Below, piece by piece: positions 1 through 7,374 of a stretch of 20,704 bases of DNA. This stretch comes from Clostridiales bacterium (GTDB lineage Bacteria > Bacillota > Clostridia > Christensenellales > CAG-138), in assembly GCA_003486785.1 (NCBI GenBank), contig DNFZ01000244.1:1-20704 (forward strand). Reading direction: 5' to 3'. The position numbers and the translations under genes were made by a program. Below the pieces are notes generated by a model, which saw only the letters and a list, made by a program, of their open reading frames with translations, was not told the origin of the DNA and made no database searches. Position 1 is the stretch's first letter. Each line of letters opens with the position of its first letter.

Positions 1-101
1 TACGGCGCAACGATTTTCACGTCCGGCGGGTCGTTGCTGACCTCGACGGGCGCAGGCAGCAGCAGCATGGCCGCCATCAAAAGGGGAAGCAGTCTGTTCA
101 T
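1..101 (-). CDS. Secreted protein, N-terminal fragment (cut by window edge)
   Basis: Reading the minus strand from an ATG at 101, the first 33 codons stay open to the left edge. They encode a basic N-terminus, a hydrophobic run rich in Leu, Met and Ala (MNRLLPLLMAAMLLLPAP), and then a polar stretch (VEVSNDPPDVKIVAP). This looks like a Sec signal peptide without a lipobox cysteine. A GAGGA-type ribosome site lies about 11 bases upstream of the start. The gene is divergent from the next plus-strand gene. The mature protein is outside the window, so no function can be assigned. The start could be shifted by a few codons. Confidence 0.6.
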   Translation of the reverse strand, partial: MNRLLPLLMAAMLLLPAPVEVSNDPPDVKIVAP

Positions 102-162
102 GGTGCATCGATCCTCATGCATTCGGTTCATTGGGCGTTGTTTAATTTGGAAAGCCTACTGC

Positions 163-192
163 ATCATACAACAGAATCACATGCCATGGCAG
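163..192 (-). promoter_or_regulatory. Possible promoter of the left-edge secreted protein gene
   Basis: On the minus strand a TATGAT (168 to 163) matches five of six -10 bases. A weak CTGCCA (192 to 187) lies 18 bases upstream. The leader to the ATG at 101 would be about 55 bases. The -35 match is poor, so this is a tentative call. Confidence 0.3.
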
Positions 193-282
193 ACTTTTTC
201 GCAACAGTTCACGGAAAATTACAGTTTGAAAAGTGCTTTCCCCGCGCAGCAAGCCATGCGTTAAAAAACAGGACGCGTGGAT

Positions 283-311
283 TTGACTTTTTTTACGCTT
301 GTCACTATCAT
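283..311 (+). promoter_or_regulatory. Sigma-A-type promoter
   Basis: TTGACT at 283-288 and TATCAT at 306-311 each match five of six consensus bases, with an ideal 17-base spacer. Transcription would start near 318, leaving only about nine bases before the ATG at 327, on top of the AGAGGG ribosome site at 317-322. CATAAT at 309-314 is an alternative -10. No other promoter is obvious before 649, so this one may also serve the large NAGPA gene and its downstream genes. Confidence 0.55.
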
Positions 312-326
312 AATACAGAGGGTAAA

Positions 327-482
327 ATGATGAAACAAAAAACCGATAAATTAACGAAGCTGCTCATCCTCAACCTGCTGTTTCTCGCGCTCGCCATCGT
401 GATCACGATCAATCTGCTCGAGACGGGCGGCGTTCGGCAGGATGGACAGTCTGCGCCTGTTGCGGCGCGGCCCGCTTCCTGA
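327..482 (+). CDS. Small single-pass membrane protein (51 aa), unknown function
   Basis: I do not recognise a family. The protein has a lysine-rich N-terminus (MMKQKTDKLTK), one strongly hydrophobic segment at about residues 12-29, and a short polar tail ending in Ala, Pro and Ser. The positive-inside rule predicts a cytoplasmic N-terminus and an outside tail of about 20 residues. The start is the first of two consecutive ATG codons, four bases after AGAGGG. The open frame extends further upstream, but only this start has a ribosome site and lies downstream of the promoter at 283-311. It is followed by 166 bases and then the NAGPA protein gene, with no terminator seen between them, so the two may share a transcript. 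Its size suggests an accessory membrane peptide, but nothing proves a role. Confidence 0.55.
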   Translation: MMKQKTDKLTKLLILNLLFLALAIVITINLLETGGVRQDGQSAPVAARPAS

Positions 483-648
483 TCGCAGGTTCGATTCGGG
501 ATGCCGGGTTGCTTGCAATGAAAAAAAGCGAGTCACAAAGCGCGCAGAACCGCCGGCGTTTCAACCGCGCACGGGAAGCGTATGCGCCAACCACGATGAT
601 AAAAACACAATTTCGCCGCGATTAAGCGCGCGCTAAGGAGTATGAAGC

Positions 649-3120
649 ATGATTTTAAAAAGCGTCTACGGGTCTAAGCGAGTCAGGAGCGCCGCCGCTT
701 TTTTTCTATTGTGCGCCATGCTCTTGCCGTCGGCTTCTGCTGCACACGCAACAGGCGATGCCGAGCCGCAGGACTTGACCACGCTTTGCCACTTTACGCT
801 GCCGGAGCGATCCGAAGCGTTTGCGCCGCGCCTGACGGACGCGCGCTACAACTCTCGCATATCGTTTTCCAAGGGAGAGGCGCTTGAGCTTTCGCTTCCA
901 AGCGGAGCGGCGGGTCTCTATGTCGGCTGGTATGCCGCGCCGGAGGCGGCGGTGATCGAGGCGCTGGATGCTGCGGGGACCGCGGTTTTGAGCGTGTCTG
1001 CAAACGCCGACCTGCTCAACGAGTATTTCGCGCTGCCCGCTTCCTGCGCCAGCGTACGCATCTCGGGAGAAAAAGCGTTCGCCATCTCCGAGCTGCGTGT
1101 GTTTGACGCGGCAACCCCGCCCGAGCATCTCTGCATCATGCAAGCGCAGCAGGCACAGCCCAAGGTGATGCTTGTCCTTGCGCACACGGCGGACGAATCG
1201 TATTATTTTGGCAGCTTGCTGCCGCATCTTTCGGGTTCGGACGCGGCGATGGTGTTCCTGTCTGTGGAAAGCAGGCAGGCGCAGCAGGAGGCCATCGAGG
1301 CGCGGTATGCGCTGGGCTCGCGCACACAGCCCGTGTTTGGCAGTTTCCCGTTTTACCGCAGCGCGATCGATCTAAAGCGGCTCTATAGCTATGTCGATAA
1401 ATCCGACGTCAATACCTGGCTCATCCAGCTCATCCGTCGTTATCAGCCGGATACGCTGATCACCTACGCGGCAACAAGCGAGGCCGGCATCGGCATGCAC
1501 GAGCTCGCCTCGACGCATGTGCTCCTCGCCGCAGATCTGGCAGCCGACGCCTCCAAGGAGTATATCAGCGAGCGCGCATACGGCATTTGGCAGGTCAGCG
1601 CGGTATACCTGCATCTCGAGACAGGCACAAGCCCGCTCTACGACACGCAGTCCCCGCTGGCGGCGTTTGGCGGGGAAAGCGCGTACGCGCTTGCGCAGGC
1701 GGCGTATGAGCGCTATTCGTCGCTACGGGTGACGCATTTTTCCGTAACCGACACGCCGTATTTTGTCCGTGTTTATCCGGCGGCGGCATCCGAGCAGCAG
1801 AGCGCAAGCGACCTGTTTGCACTGCTCTCTTCGCTTGAGGGGCCGCTTGCAACGCCCGAAGCCGCCGTAACACCCGCGCCGAGCGCAACGCCCGAGCCAC
1901 AGGTGACGAACGTGCCCGCAGCACAACCGCAGGCGGCGCAGCAATCCGTTGAGCCGTCTCTGCTGCACGATGTGGAGCCAATGCAGTATATCGTAGCGGG
2001 GATTGCTCTCCTCGGCCTGCTTTGCGCCGCGATCAGCCTGTTTTCGCATAAGCGCGCGCAGTCCAAAACCAAGCGCGCGCTCTGCATCGCCGGTATCGTA
2101 TGCGGCGCGCTGCTGATGCTTACAGGCGCAGGTCTTCTCTATCGCGCACGCATTACGAAGCCTGCCGCGCAAGCCGAGATCACGCCAACGCCCACCCCAA
2201 CCGCGACGCAGCCCGCACCGACGGCCACCGCCGAGGCGAGCGAACAGCAAGCGGAAGAGAGCAGCGCGTTTGCGTCGAAATTTCGCCAGCAGGGCGACCC
2301 GGAAGAGGTCGTGGTGTTCGATGAAGAAAACGGAATCTATGAATACCGCAGCGACACGCTCGCCATCGAGATTCGCAGATTTGAACGGGATAAAAAACCG
2401 CTTGCATACTATATTGCGCATATCTACATGCGCCAGATCAACTCCTACCGTTCCGGCTTTGGTTCCGTGCGGATCAACGGCAGGGACACGGTGGACGCCT
2501 GCGTCATGGCGCGCCGCTACCGCGCCATACTCGGGGTGACGGGAGATAACCTGCTGCACTCAGACTACAACCGCGGCATGATGCTGCGCGACGGACGCAT
2601 CTTCCGCGCGCAGACGCAGGTATCCGTCATGGCGCTGACGGAGGATCTCTCCATGCGCATCTACTCTGCAAAAGACCCGGCCATGCTCAACGAGATTGAA
2701 GAGGGCACGCGGGATACCTATGCGTTCGGGCCGCCGCTCGTGCTCGACAGCGCGGTCTGCGAAAAGGTCGATCAGGATCGCGTCGGCCGCATCAACCCGC
2801 GCGCAGGGCTAGGCCTTGTCGAGCCGGGGCACTTTGTCGCCATCGTTGCGGACGGGCGGCTTCGGTATTACAGTCACGGGATGATGCTCTCCGATTTTGC
2901 CCAGCTCTTTCTCGACGAAGGTTGCGTGATGGCCTACAATCTCGACGGGGGCGCCTCCGCAACCATGGTTTTCATGGGCGAGTACATCAACAAGCGCGCG
3001 GAGAACCACTATCGCTCAGTGCCGGATCAACTGCTCTGGGGTTACTCCGAGCTGGTTCCGACGGAGGATGATCCGTATTTGCTGCAAGGGCTCGTCCCGC
3101 CGGGCTGGCGCAAGAAATAA
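649..3120 (+). CDS. Exported two-module protein: PIG-L-like domain, TM hairpin, NAGPA phosphodiester glycosidase domain (copy 1)
   Basis: This 823-aa protein starts eight bases after AAGGAG. In order it shows: a signal peptide (about 1-32); a probable beta-sandwich, discoidin-like region (about 35-160); a PIG-L/LmbE-like domain (about 170-390); a Pro/Thr/Ala linker from about 400; a TM segment (445-466); a basic loop (HKRAQSKTKR); a second TM segment (477-501); another Thr/Pro linker; and an NAGPA (phosphodiester glycosidase) domain from about 555 to 805 with the signature YNLDGGASATM at 763-773. The basic loop should be cytoplasmic, which places both large domains outside. The PIG-L motif AHPDDE reads AHTADE (178-183), so putative zinc ligands H179 and D182, and H284 further on, remain while the catalytic-base Asp is Ala181. 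NAGPA-family enzymes cleave GlcNAc-1-phosphodiesters. The actual substrate is unknown. A paralogue lies at 7375-9903. Downstream genes point to surface glycan work. Confidence 0.8.
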   Translation: MILKSVYGSKRVRSAAAFFLLCAMLLPSASAAHATGDAEPQDLTTLCHFTLPERSEAFAPRLTDARYNSRISFSKGEALELSLPSGAAGLYVGWYAAPEAAVIEALDAAGTAVLSVSANADLLNEYFALPASCASVRISGEKAFAISELRVFDAATPPEHLCIMQAQQAQPKVMLVLAHTADESYYFGSLLPHLSGSDAAMVFLSVESRQAQQEAIEARYALGSRTQPVFGSFPFYRSAIDLKRLYSYVDKSDVNTWLIQLIRRYQPDTLITYAATSEAGIGMHELASTHVLLAADLAADASKEYISERAYGIWQVSAVYLHLETGTSPLYDTQSPLAAFGGESAYALAQAAYERYSSLRVTHFSVTDTPYFVRVYPAAASEQQSASDLFALLSSLEGPLATPEAAVTPAPSATPEPQVTNVPAAQPQAAQQSVEPSLLHDVEPMQYIVAGIALLGLLCAAISLFSHKRAQSKTKRALCIAGIVCGALLMLTGAGLLYRARITKPAAQAEITPTPTPTATQPAPTATAEASEQQAEESSAFASKFRQQGDPEEVVVFDEENGIYEYRSDTLAIEIRRFERDKKPLAYYIAHIYMRQINSYRSGFGSVRINGRDTVDACVMARRYRAILGVTGDNLLHSDYNRGMMLRDGRIFRAQTQVSVMALTEDLSMRIYSAKDPAMLNEIEEGTRDTYAFGPPLVLDSAVCEKVDQDRVGRINPRAGLGLVEPGHFVAIVADGRLRYYSHGMMLSDFAQLFLDEGCVMAYNLDGGASATMVFMGEYINKRAENHYRSVPDQLLWGYSELVPTEDDPYLLQGLVPPGWRKK

Positions 3121-3213
3121 TGACGCTTTGCGGTTGATTCGCCCCTGTTTCATAGAAGGGCGCTTGGTGTTGGCGGTTTTACGCGGATGAATGCGAGCGA
3201 AAGGATGAAGCGA

Positions 3214-4152
3214 ATGGAGCAAGCGAAGCGTATGCGGCATGCATATCTGATAACCGCACACAACAAGAAAGCGCAGCTTGTCAACCTGCTGCGCCTGCTC
3301 GACGACCCGATGAACGATATCTTCATCCATATCGACAAAAAAGCACAAGGCTTTGAAGAGGCGGAGCTGAGAAGCGTCGCGCCAAGCGCCCGCGTTGCAT
3401 TCGTTCCGCGGCTGGACGCACGCTGGGGCAGCGAGGTTTTCATCGACGCGATCGTATCGCTCCTCTCGCTTGCCGCAAAAGAGGAGCATGCCTACTACCA
3501 TCTGCTCTCCGGCGTCGATCTGCCGCTCAGGCCCCAGCGGGAGATTCGTGCGTTTTTCGACGCGCATGCAGGGCAGGAGTTTGTCTCCTTCGAGCGAGAG
3601 ACGGCAAAACCGCATGTCATCGCGGGCAGGATCGGCATCTGGCACTGGCGGCGGCCGGTCAACCCGCTGATTCGAAAGATTGAGCGCAGAGCCGCCCCCG
3701 TGTTTGCCGCGCTGCAAAGAGCGCTCGGCATCAACCGGCTCAGGCATGCGCCGGTCTCTTTTCAAAAAGGCGGCGTGTGGTTTTCCATCACGCATGCGCT
3801 GGCGTGCTACGCGGACGCGCACATCTCGGCGTACAGAGCGTATTATCGCAATTCTTCCTGCGCGGACGAGATCTGGCTGCAGACGCTGGTTGCCAACTCG
3901 CCGTTTATGGATCGACGCGCATTCATGGGCTGGGACGACGAAATGTCCGCCACTATGCGGTTTGTGGACTGGTCGGGCGGCGGCGCGTCCCCGCGCACGC
4001 TCACGAGCGCGGATTATGATATGCTGATGCAAAGCGGCATGCTCTTTGCCAGAAAGTTTGACGATACGGTGGACACGGACGTGATCCGCCGCATCAGCGA
4101 CAGCGTCAGCGGCCAAAAACGAACAACAGCGCGCTCAAATACTGAGCGATAG
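3214..4152 (+). CDS. GT14-family branching glycosyltransferase (core-2/I-branching GlcNAc-transferase-like)
   Basis: The product (312 aa from this start) matches the Branch/GT14 fold. It opens with HAYLITAHNK, followed by DIFIHIDKKAQGF and RWGSEVFIDAI. The hallmark YYHLLSGVDLPLRP comes next, then FQKGGVWFSITHALA and SCADEIWLQTLVANS near the C-terminus. No signal peptide or membrane segment is visible, so it should act in the cytoplasm, transferring a sugar (GlcNAc or xylose in characterised relatives) onto a glycan acceptor. Donor and acceptor cannot be read from the sequence. ATG 3214 is preferred because AAAGGA lies eight bases upstream. In-frame ATGs at 3187 (no clear ribosome site) and 3232 are alternatives. 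It sits between the NAGPA protein and a glycan ligase/polymerase gene, with 17 bases to the latter, which suggests an operon. Confidence 0.82.
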   Translation: MEQAKRMRHAYLITAHNKKAQLVNLLRLLDDPMNDIFIHIDKKAQGFEEAELRSVAPSARVAFVPRLDARWGSEVFIDAIVSLLSLAAKEEHAYYHLLSGVDLPLRPQREIRAFFDAHAGQEFVSFERETAKPHVIAGRIGIWHWRRPVNPLIRKIERRAAPVFAALQRALGINRLRHAPVSFQKGGVWFSITHALACYADAHISAYRAYYRNSSCADEIWLQTLVANSPFMDRRAFMGWDDEMSATMRFVDWSGGGASPRTLTSADYDMLMQSGMLFARKFDDTVDTDVIRRISDSVSGQKRTTARSNTER

Positions 4153-4169
4153 GAATTTGAGAGGTAACT

Positions 4170-5642
4170 ATGAATCAAAAAGATCCAAGCAAAATAGAAA
4201 AATCTGCTGCGCGCTTGCTGCCGCTGCGCGAAGAGGGTGTGCTCTCCTGGCGATTTGTGGCGGTGTTCTCGATGGCGGGCTGTATCACGATTGAGATCCT
4301 GTTCAATCTGCTGCCCATCGATCATGACACGCTGTTGCTCTACTGGTTTTTTCCGGCATCCTTACTGCTCGCCTCCCAGCTGTATTTCAGCTTTCACTTT
4401 GCAAAACACGCCGAGATCAAGCTGCTGCTGGCGTTTTATGCGTGGTGCTGCGTCGTGCTGCTGCTAAACTTTAGCCGCGCGCGGCTGGTTGACTCCTTCG
4501 GCTGGTTTGCCAGCACCTGCACGACGATCATTCTGTGCTTCTCGCTTCCGTATGCGTTTTCAAAGGACGGCGCGAAGCGCATCCTCACACTGCTTGCGGT
4601 AACGACTGTGCTATCGGTTACGCTACTGAGCGTGGTGAGCCTGATCGCGGTTTATGCCGGCGATCTCGCCGCCAAAGCGCCTTCTATTTTCGAGGGCATC
4701 GGCATCACATCGGGCAGGCTCGGCATCGACATCCATCCCAACAGGAGCGCGACGGGGCTTGCAGCCGCGGTCGTTCTAGTGGGATACCTGATGACGAAAA
4801 CAACCCGAACGTGGCGGCGTATCGTTTGGGCGCTGTGTGGCCTTGTTTGCTTTGTTCCGCTTGCGCTCACCATCAGCCGTACGGCGATCATTGCCGCGGG
4901 AATCGGGCTTGGTTTTGAGGTTTTTCTTGCGCTGCAGGCGCTCCTGCAAAAGAAGATGCGCTTGATGCTGCGCTGGTTCTTAAGCGTGCTTGCCGCCTGT
5001 CTTGTCATCGTGGCGCTCTATCTGGGTGCGGGTGCGATCGGCCGGGCGAGCAATGCCATCCTCGCCCGCAATGAAGCGGCGATCGCAGCGGCAGCGACGC
5101 AAAGCGCCGATGTGCAGGAGCTGCAGGAGAGCAATGCCTCGCCCGAGAGCAGCGCTCCCCGGGTCGCCTCGCGTGATTTGTCCGATGCGGATAGCTTCAA
5201 TGGCAGAACGGATATCTGGCTTGGCGTATGGAAGGGGCTTTTGGAAAACCCGAGAATCCTTGCGTACGGCACAGGGCCGCTGATGGCGGGAGAAGCGACG
5301 CAGCGTTATTTCCCTGCGGATATTACACCCGGCCTGTTTCACAACTCGCTGCTGGGCACGCTGGTATCCTTCGGAATTGTCGGCCTGCTGTTCGCGCTGG
5401 CGTTTCTCGCGCTGGTCTTCGTTGCAGCCTTCAGGTTCTCGTTTAGAGAACTGCTGAACGCGGAGACGCTCGCCGAGCGAATGCTGCCTGCCATGCTGCT
5501 CTTCACGCTGGCGGAGGGTATGATGGAGGATTTTCTCTTTGCATACACTTCGCTCAACATCATTTGGATCTGGTTTATGATCGCTGCGGGGTTCGTGCTG
5601 CGCATGGTTAAGCGGGAGCCGGAGCCGCTCAAGACTCTGTAA
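4170..5642 (+). CDS. O-antigen ligase/polymerase family membrane protein (Wzy_C/WaaL-like)
   Basis: This 490-aa polytopic membrane protein starts five bases after GAGAGG. It has about ten or more hydrophobic segments and one long polar loop (about residues 293-345) rich in Ala, Glu, Gln and Ser, probably extracytoplasmic. Family-like motifs are visible: IHPNRSATGLAAA with His189; GRTDIWLGVWKGLLENP after residue 344, close to the end of the loop; YGTGP; and HNSLLGTLVSFGIVGLLF beginning at His391. Relatives polymerise undecaprenyl-linked repeat units or ligate glycans to a lipid or protein acceptor on the outer face of the membrane. Whether this one polymerises or ligates is not visible. The GT14 gene lies just upstream, and a strong terminator follows at 5723-5763. 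It is probably the last gene of the operon. Confidence 0.82.
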   Translation: MNQKDPSKIEKSAARLLPLREEGVLSWRFVAVFSMAGCITIEILFNLLPIDHDTLLLYWFFPASLLLASQLYFSFHFAKHAEIKLLLAFYAWCCVVLLLNFSRARLVDSFGWFASTCTTIILCFSLPYAFSKDGAKRILTLLAVTTVLSVTLLSVVSLIAVYAGDLAAKAPSIFEGIGITSGRLGIDIHPNRSATGLAAAVVLVGYLMTKTTRTWRRIVWALCGLVCFVPLALTISRTAIIAAGIGLGFEVFLALQALLQKKMRLMLRWFLSVLAACLVIVALYLGAGAIGRASNAILARNEAAIAAAATQSADVQELQESNASPESSAPRVASRDLSDADSFNGRTDIWLGVWKGLLENPRILAYGTGPLMAGEATQRYFPADITPGLFHNSLLGTLVSFGIVGLLFALAFLALVFVAAFRFSFRELLNAETLAERMLPAMLLFTLAEGMMEDFLFAYTSLNIIWIWFMIAAGFVLRMVKREPEPLKTL

Positions 5643-5722
5643 CGCCATCCCACCCCTCTTTCCCTTCATGAGCGGGCTTAAGAATAGGCCCTCGCTCCAG
5701 AAAAGACCAACCGTTACAATGC

Positions 5723-5763
5723 AAAAAGCCCGCGGCAATCGATCTGCCGCGGGCTCTGTTTTT
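5723..5763. terminator. Bidirectional intrinsic terminator between the ligase gene and capA
   Basis: An 11-bp perfect GC-rich stem (5727-5737 with 5745-5755) encloses a seven-base loop. On the minus strand the stem runs straight into TTTTT, ideal for ending capA. On the plus strand CTG and then TTTTT follow, serving the O-antigen ligase gene. The flanking genes converge here. Confidence 0.88.
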
Positions 5764-5778
5764 ACGCTGCAAAGAAAC

Positions 5779-7077
5779 TCAGTTCACCCAGTCCGCATCG
5801 TCCATGACGGGGATTGCCGCCGTGGTGCAGATGTCTATGACATACTCGCGCGCTGTCGTTGTGCGCGCAAGCTCCTTTTCGGTCAGCTCCGAATAGGAGC
5901 GGATCAAAGACGTGTCCGCCAGCGCAGGCACGACCTGATGCAGATACTTACCGTCGATGGAGCGGTAGAAGCAAAACAGCGGCATAAACGACGCACTCTG
6001 GAGCGTGGTGGTGCCATTGAGCGCTTTTTCAACCGTGAGCTGCACATAGAGGCCGTATTTGAGCGGGTCTACCTCTTTTTTGCCGGACATATTGGAGATA
6101 AAATTGCCCATCGAATACACGACAAGACCGGTATAGGGCGCGCCGTCGCGTTCGACGGTGACGTATTCGATGCTCTGCACCACGTGCGGATGCGAGCCGA
6201 GAATCACGTCCACGCCGGACTCCAGCAGCAGCACCGCCGACGCGCGCGTGCGCGAATTCGGCGCTTTCTTGTGCTCCTTGTCCCAGTGCGGATAGGCGAT
6301 GATGAAGTCCGCCCCCGCGTCGCGCAGCGCTTTGATCTCCGCGACGAGCCGCTCCTGCTGCGAATACAGGCGGGTGACGGCGTACTCGGTTTGTTCGGTA
6401 TTCATAAAGCGATCGTTTTTATTGATGATCTCGGTGGGCGCGATGAACCCAATCTTCACGCCCTTCACATCGACGATCAGCGGCGTGTCGCGCTCTTCGT
6501 TAGAGCGGGCGGTGCCGGTGTGGTAGATTCCCTTTTCGTCCAGCACATCCAGCGTGCGCAAGAGCCCCTCCATCTGCCGGTCCAGCGCATGATTGTTGCC
6601 GGTGCTTAAAAAGTCAAACCCGATATCTTTTAGGTTGTCGATCAGGGCATCCGGCGCGTTGAAGGTGTCCGCTCTCTCATCGGGGCGTTTTTTCACGGAA
6701 TAGCCGGCTTCTTTTCCGGCGAGCGTGGTTTCGAGGTTGCCGCACATGAGATCGACCGAGCGGAACTGATTGGCAACGCCAAGAAAACTACGCGAAAAAT
6801 CATACGTATCCGTCTCCTCGAGATACGCGCCGTTGATCTGCACCGCCATCATCATGATGTCCCCGATCGCGCCGATGGTCACGACGCTCGGGGTCGGTTC
6901 CGGCGTCGGGGTCGGCTCCGGCGTGGGCGCTTCCGTGGGGCGCGGGGTCATGCTGGCTGTTGGCGTGGCGGGCGAAGCTTCCGCGCTCTGCTGCGTCTGC
7001 TGCGCGCAGCCCGTGAGCGTGAAGCACAAAATCAGCATGAATGCCGAATAAATTCCGGATGAAAGTCTTTTCTTCAT
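5779..7077 (-). CDS. capA: CapA-family lipoprotein (poly-gamma-glutamate capsule-type metallophosphatase fold)
   Basis: The product is 432 aa. A lipoprotein signal peptide ends in LTGC with Cys24 as the predicted lipidated residue. A linker of Thr-Pro-Glu repeats (about 36-63) follows. The PGA_cap/metallophosphatase domain begins with IGAIGDIMMM (Asp73) and continues with GNLETTL, STGNNHALD, YPHWDKE, GSHPHVVQSIE and VVYSMGNFIS. This order matches CapA/PgsA proteins, which take part in capsule or surface-polymer export or attachment. The biochemical activity of the family is not settled. GGAG lies six bases before the ATG. It is divergent from the second NAGPA-protein gene and converges with the glycan ligase gene. 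No capB or capC homologue is in the window, so a poly-glutamate capsule is not implied. A role in surface glycan handling fits the neighbours better. Confidence 0.88.
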   Translation of the reverse strand: MKKRLSSGIYSAFMLILCFTLTGCAQQTQQSAEASPATPTASMTPRPTEAPTPEPTPTPEPTPSVVTIGAIGDIMMMAVQINGAYLEETDTYDFSRSFLGVANQFRSVDLMCGNLETTLAGKEAGYSVKKRPDERADTFNAPDALIDNLKDIGFDFLSTGNNHALDRQMEGLLRTLDVLDEKGIYHTGTARSNEERDTPLIVDVKGVKIGFIAPTEIINKNDRFMNTEQTEYAVTRLYSQQERLVAEIKALRDAGADFIIAYPHWDKEHKKAPNSRTRASAVLLLESGVDVILGSHPHVVQSIEYVTVERDGAPYTGLVVYSMGNFISNMSGKKEVDPLKYGLYVQLTVEKALNGTTTLQSASFMPLFCFYRSIDGKYLHQVVPALADTSLIRSYSELTEKELARTTTAREYVIDICTTAAIPVMDDADWVN

Positions 7078-7172
7078 GTCAACTCCAATCGTTGTTTCAG
7101 GAAAGATGCGGGGAGTAACCGCGTCTTGCTTGCGTGCGCGGCGTACGCGCAGGTTTTTTGCGCTACACAGAA

Positions 7173-7201
7173 ATTATAGTAAATTTCTCGGTGAAAAACA
7201 A
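7173..7201 (-). promoter_or_regulatory. Probable capA promoter
   Basis: On the minus strand a perfect TATAAT (7178 to 7173) has TTGTTT (7201 to 7196) 17 bases upstream. Transcription would start near 7166, giving a leader of about 90 bases. A GC-rich hairpin (7135-7140 with 7146-7151) lies near the 5' end of that leader. The -35 matches only three of six bases. Confidence 0.5.
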
Positions 7202-7338
7202 TTGCGCACAAAACATTTGCGCAACACTCCGCTTGATCAGCGCTCAAAATTGAAGGAACGCACCGCACGATTACCAACTTGAAAAGTGAAAGTTTTATTA
7301 AATTCGCTCGAATCGTCCACCCTAAGCGCACAATCGCT

Positions 7339-7368
7339 TTGACTTCACGGCGCGGCTTTGTGTATACT
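7339..7368 (+). promoter_or_regulatory. Sigma-A-type promoter of the second NAGPA-protein gene
   Basis: TTGACT (7339-7344) and TATACT (7363-7368) each match five of six consensus bases, with an 18-base spacer. AT-rich sequence lies upstream around 7278-7310. The predicted start site is at about 7374-7376, which coincides with an in-frame ATG at 7375. This suggests a leaderless or near-leaderless mRNA and argues against the in-frame ATG at 7279. Confidence 0.65.
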
Positions 7369-7374
7369 GAAAAC

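Noticed and set aside
484..510. GGTTCGATTC sequence resembling a tRNA T arm
   Set aside because: The flanking bases do not pair into a T stem and no acceptor, D or anticodon arm is present.
442..636. 64-aa plus-strand frame between the small membrane protein and the first NAGPA gene
   Set aside because: It overlaps the end of the 51-aa gene, lacks a ribosome site and gives an Arg/Pro-rich translation with no features.
3121..3186. Weak inverted repeat after the first NAGPA gene (CGCCC with GGGCG)
   Set aside because: The stem is short, the loop long and no T tract follows, so it was not called a terminator.
3016..4116. 366-aa minus-strand open frame opposite the GT14 gene
   Set aside because: It is antisense to a gene with clear GT14 motifs and has no recognisable domain of its own.
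5668..6609. 313-aa plus-strand open frame opposite capA
   Set aside because: It starts upstream of the terminator hairpin, runs through it, and is antisense to a well-supported CapA gene.
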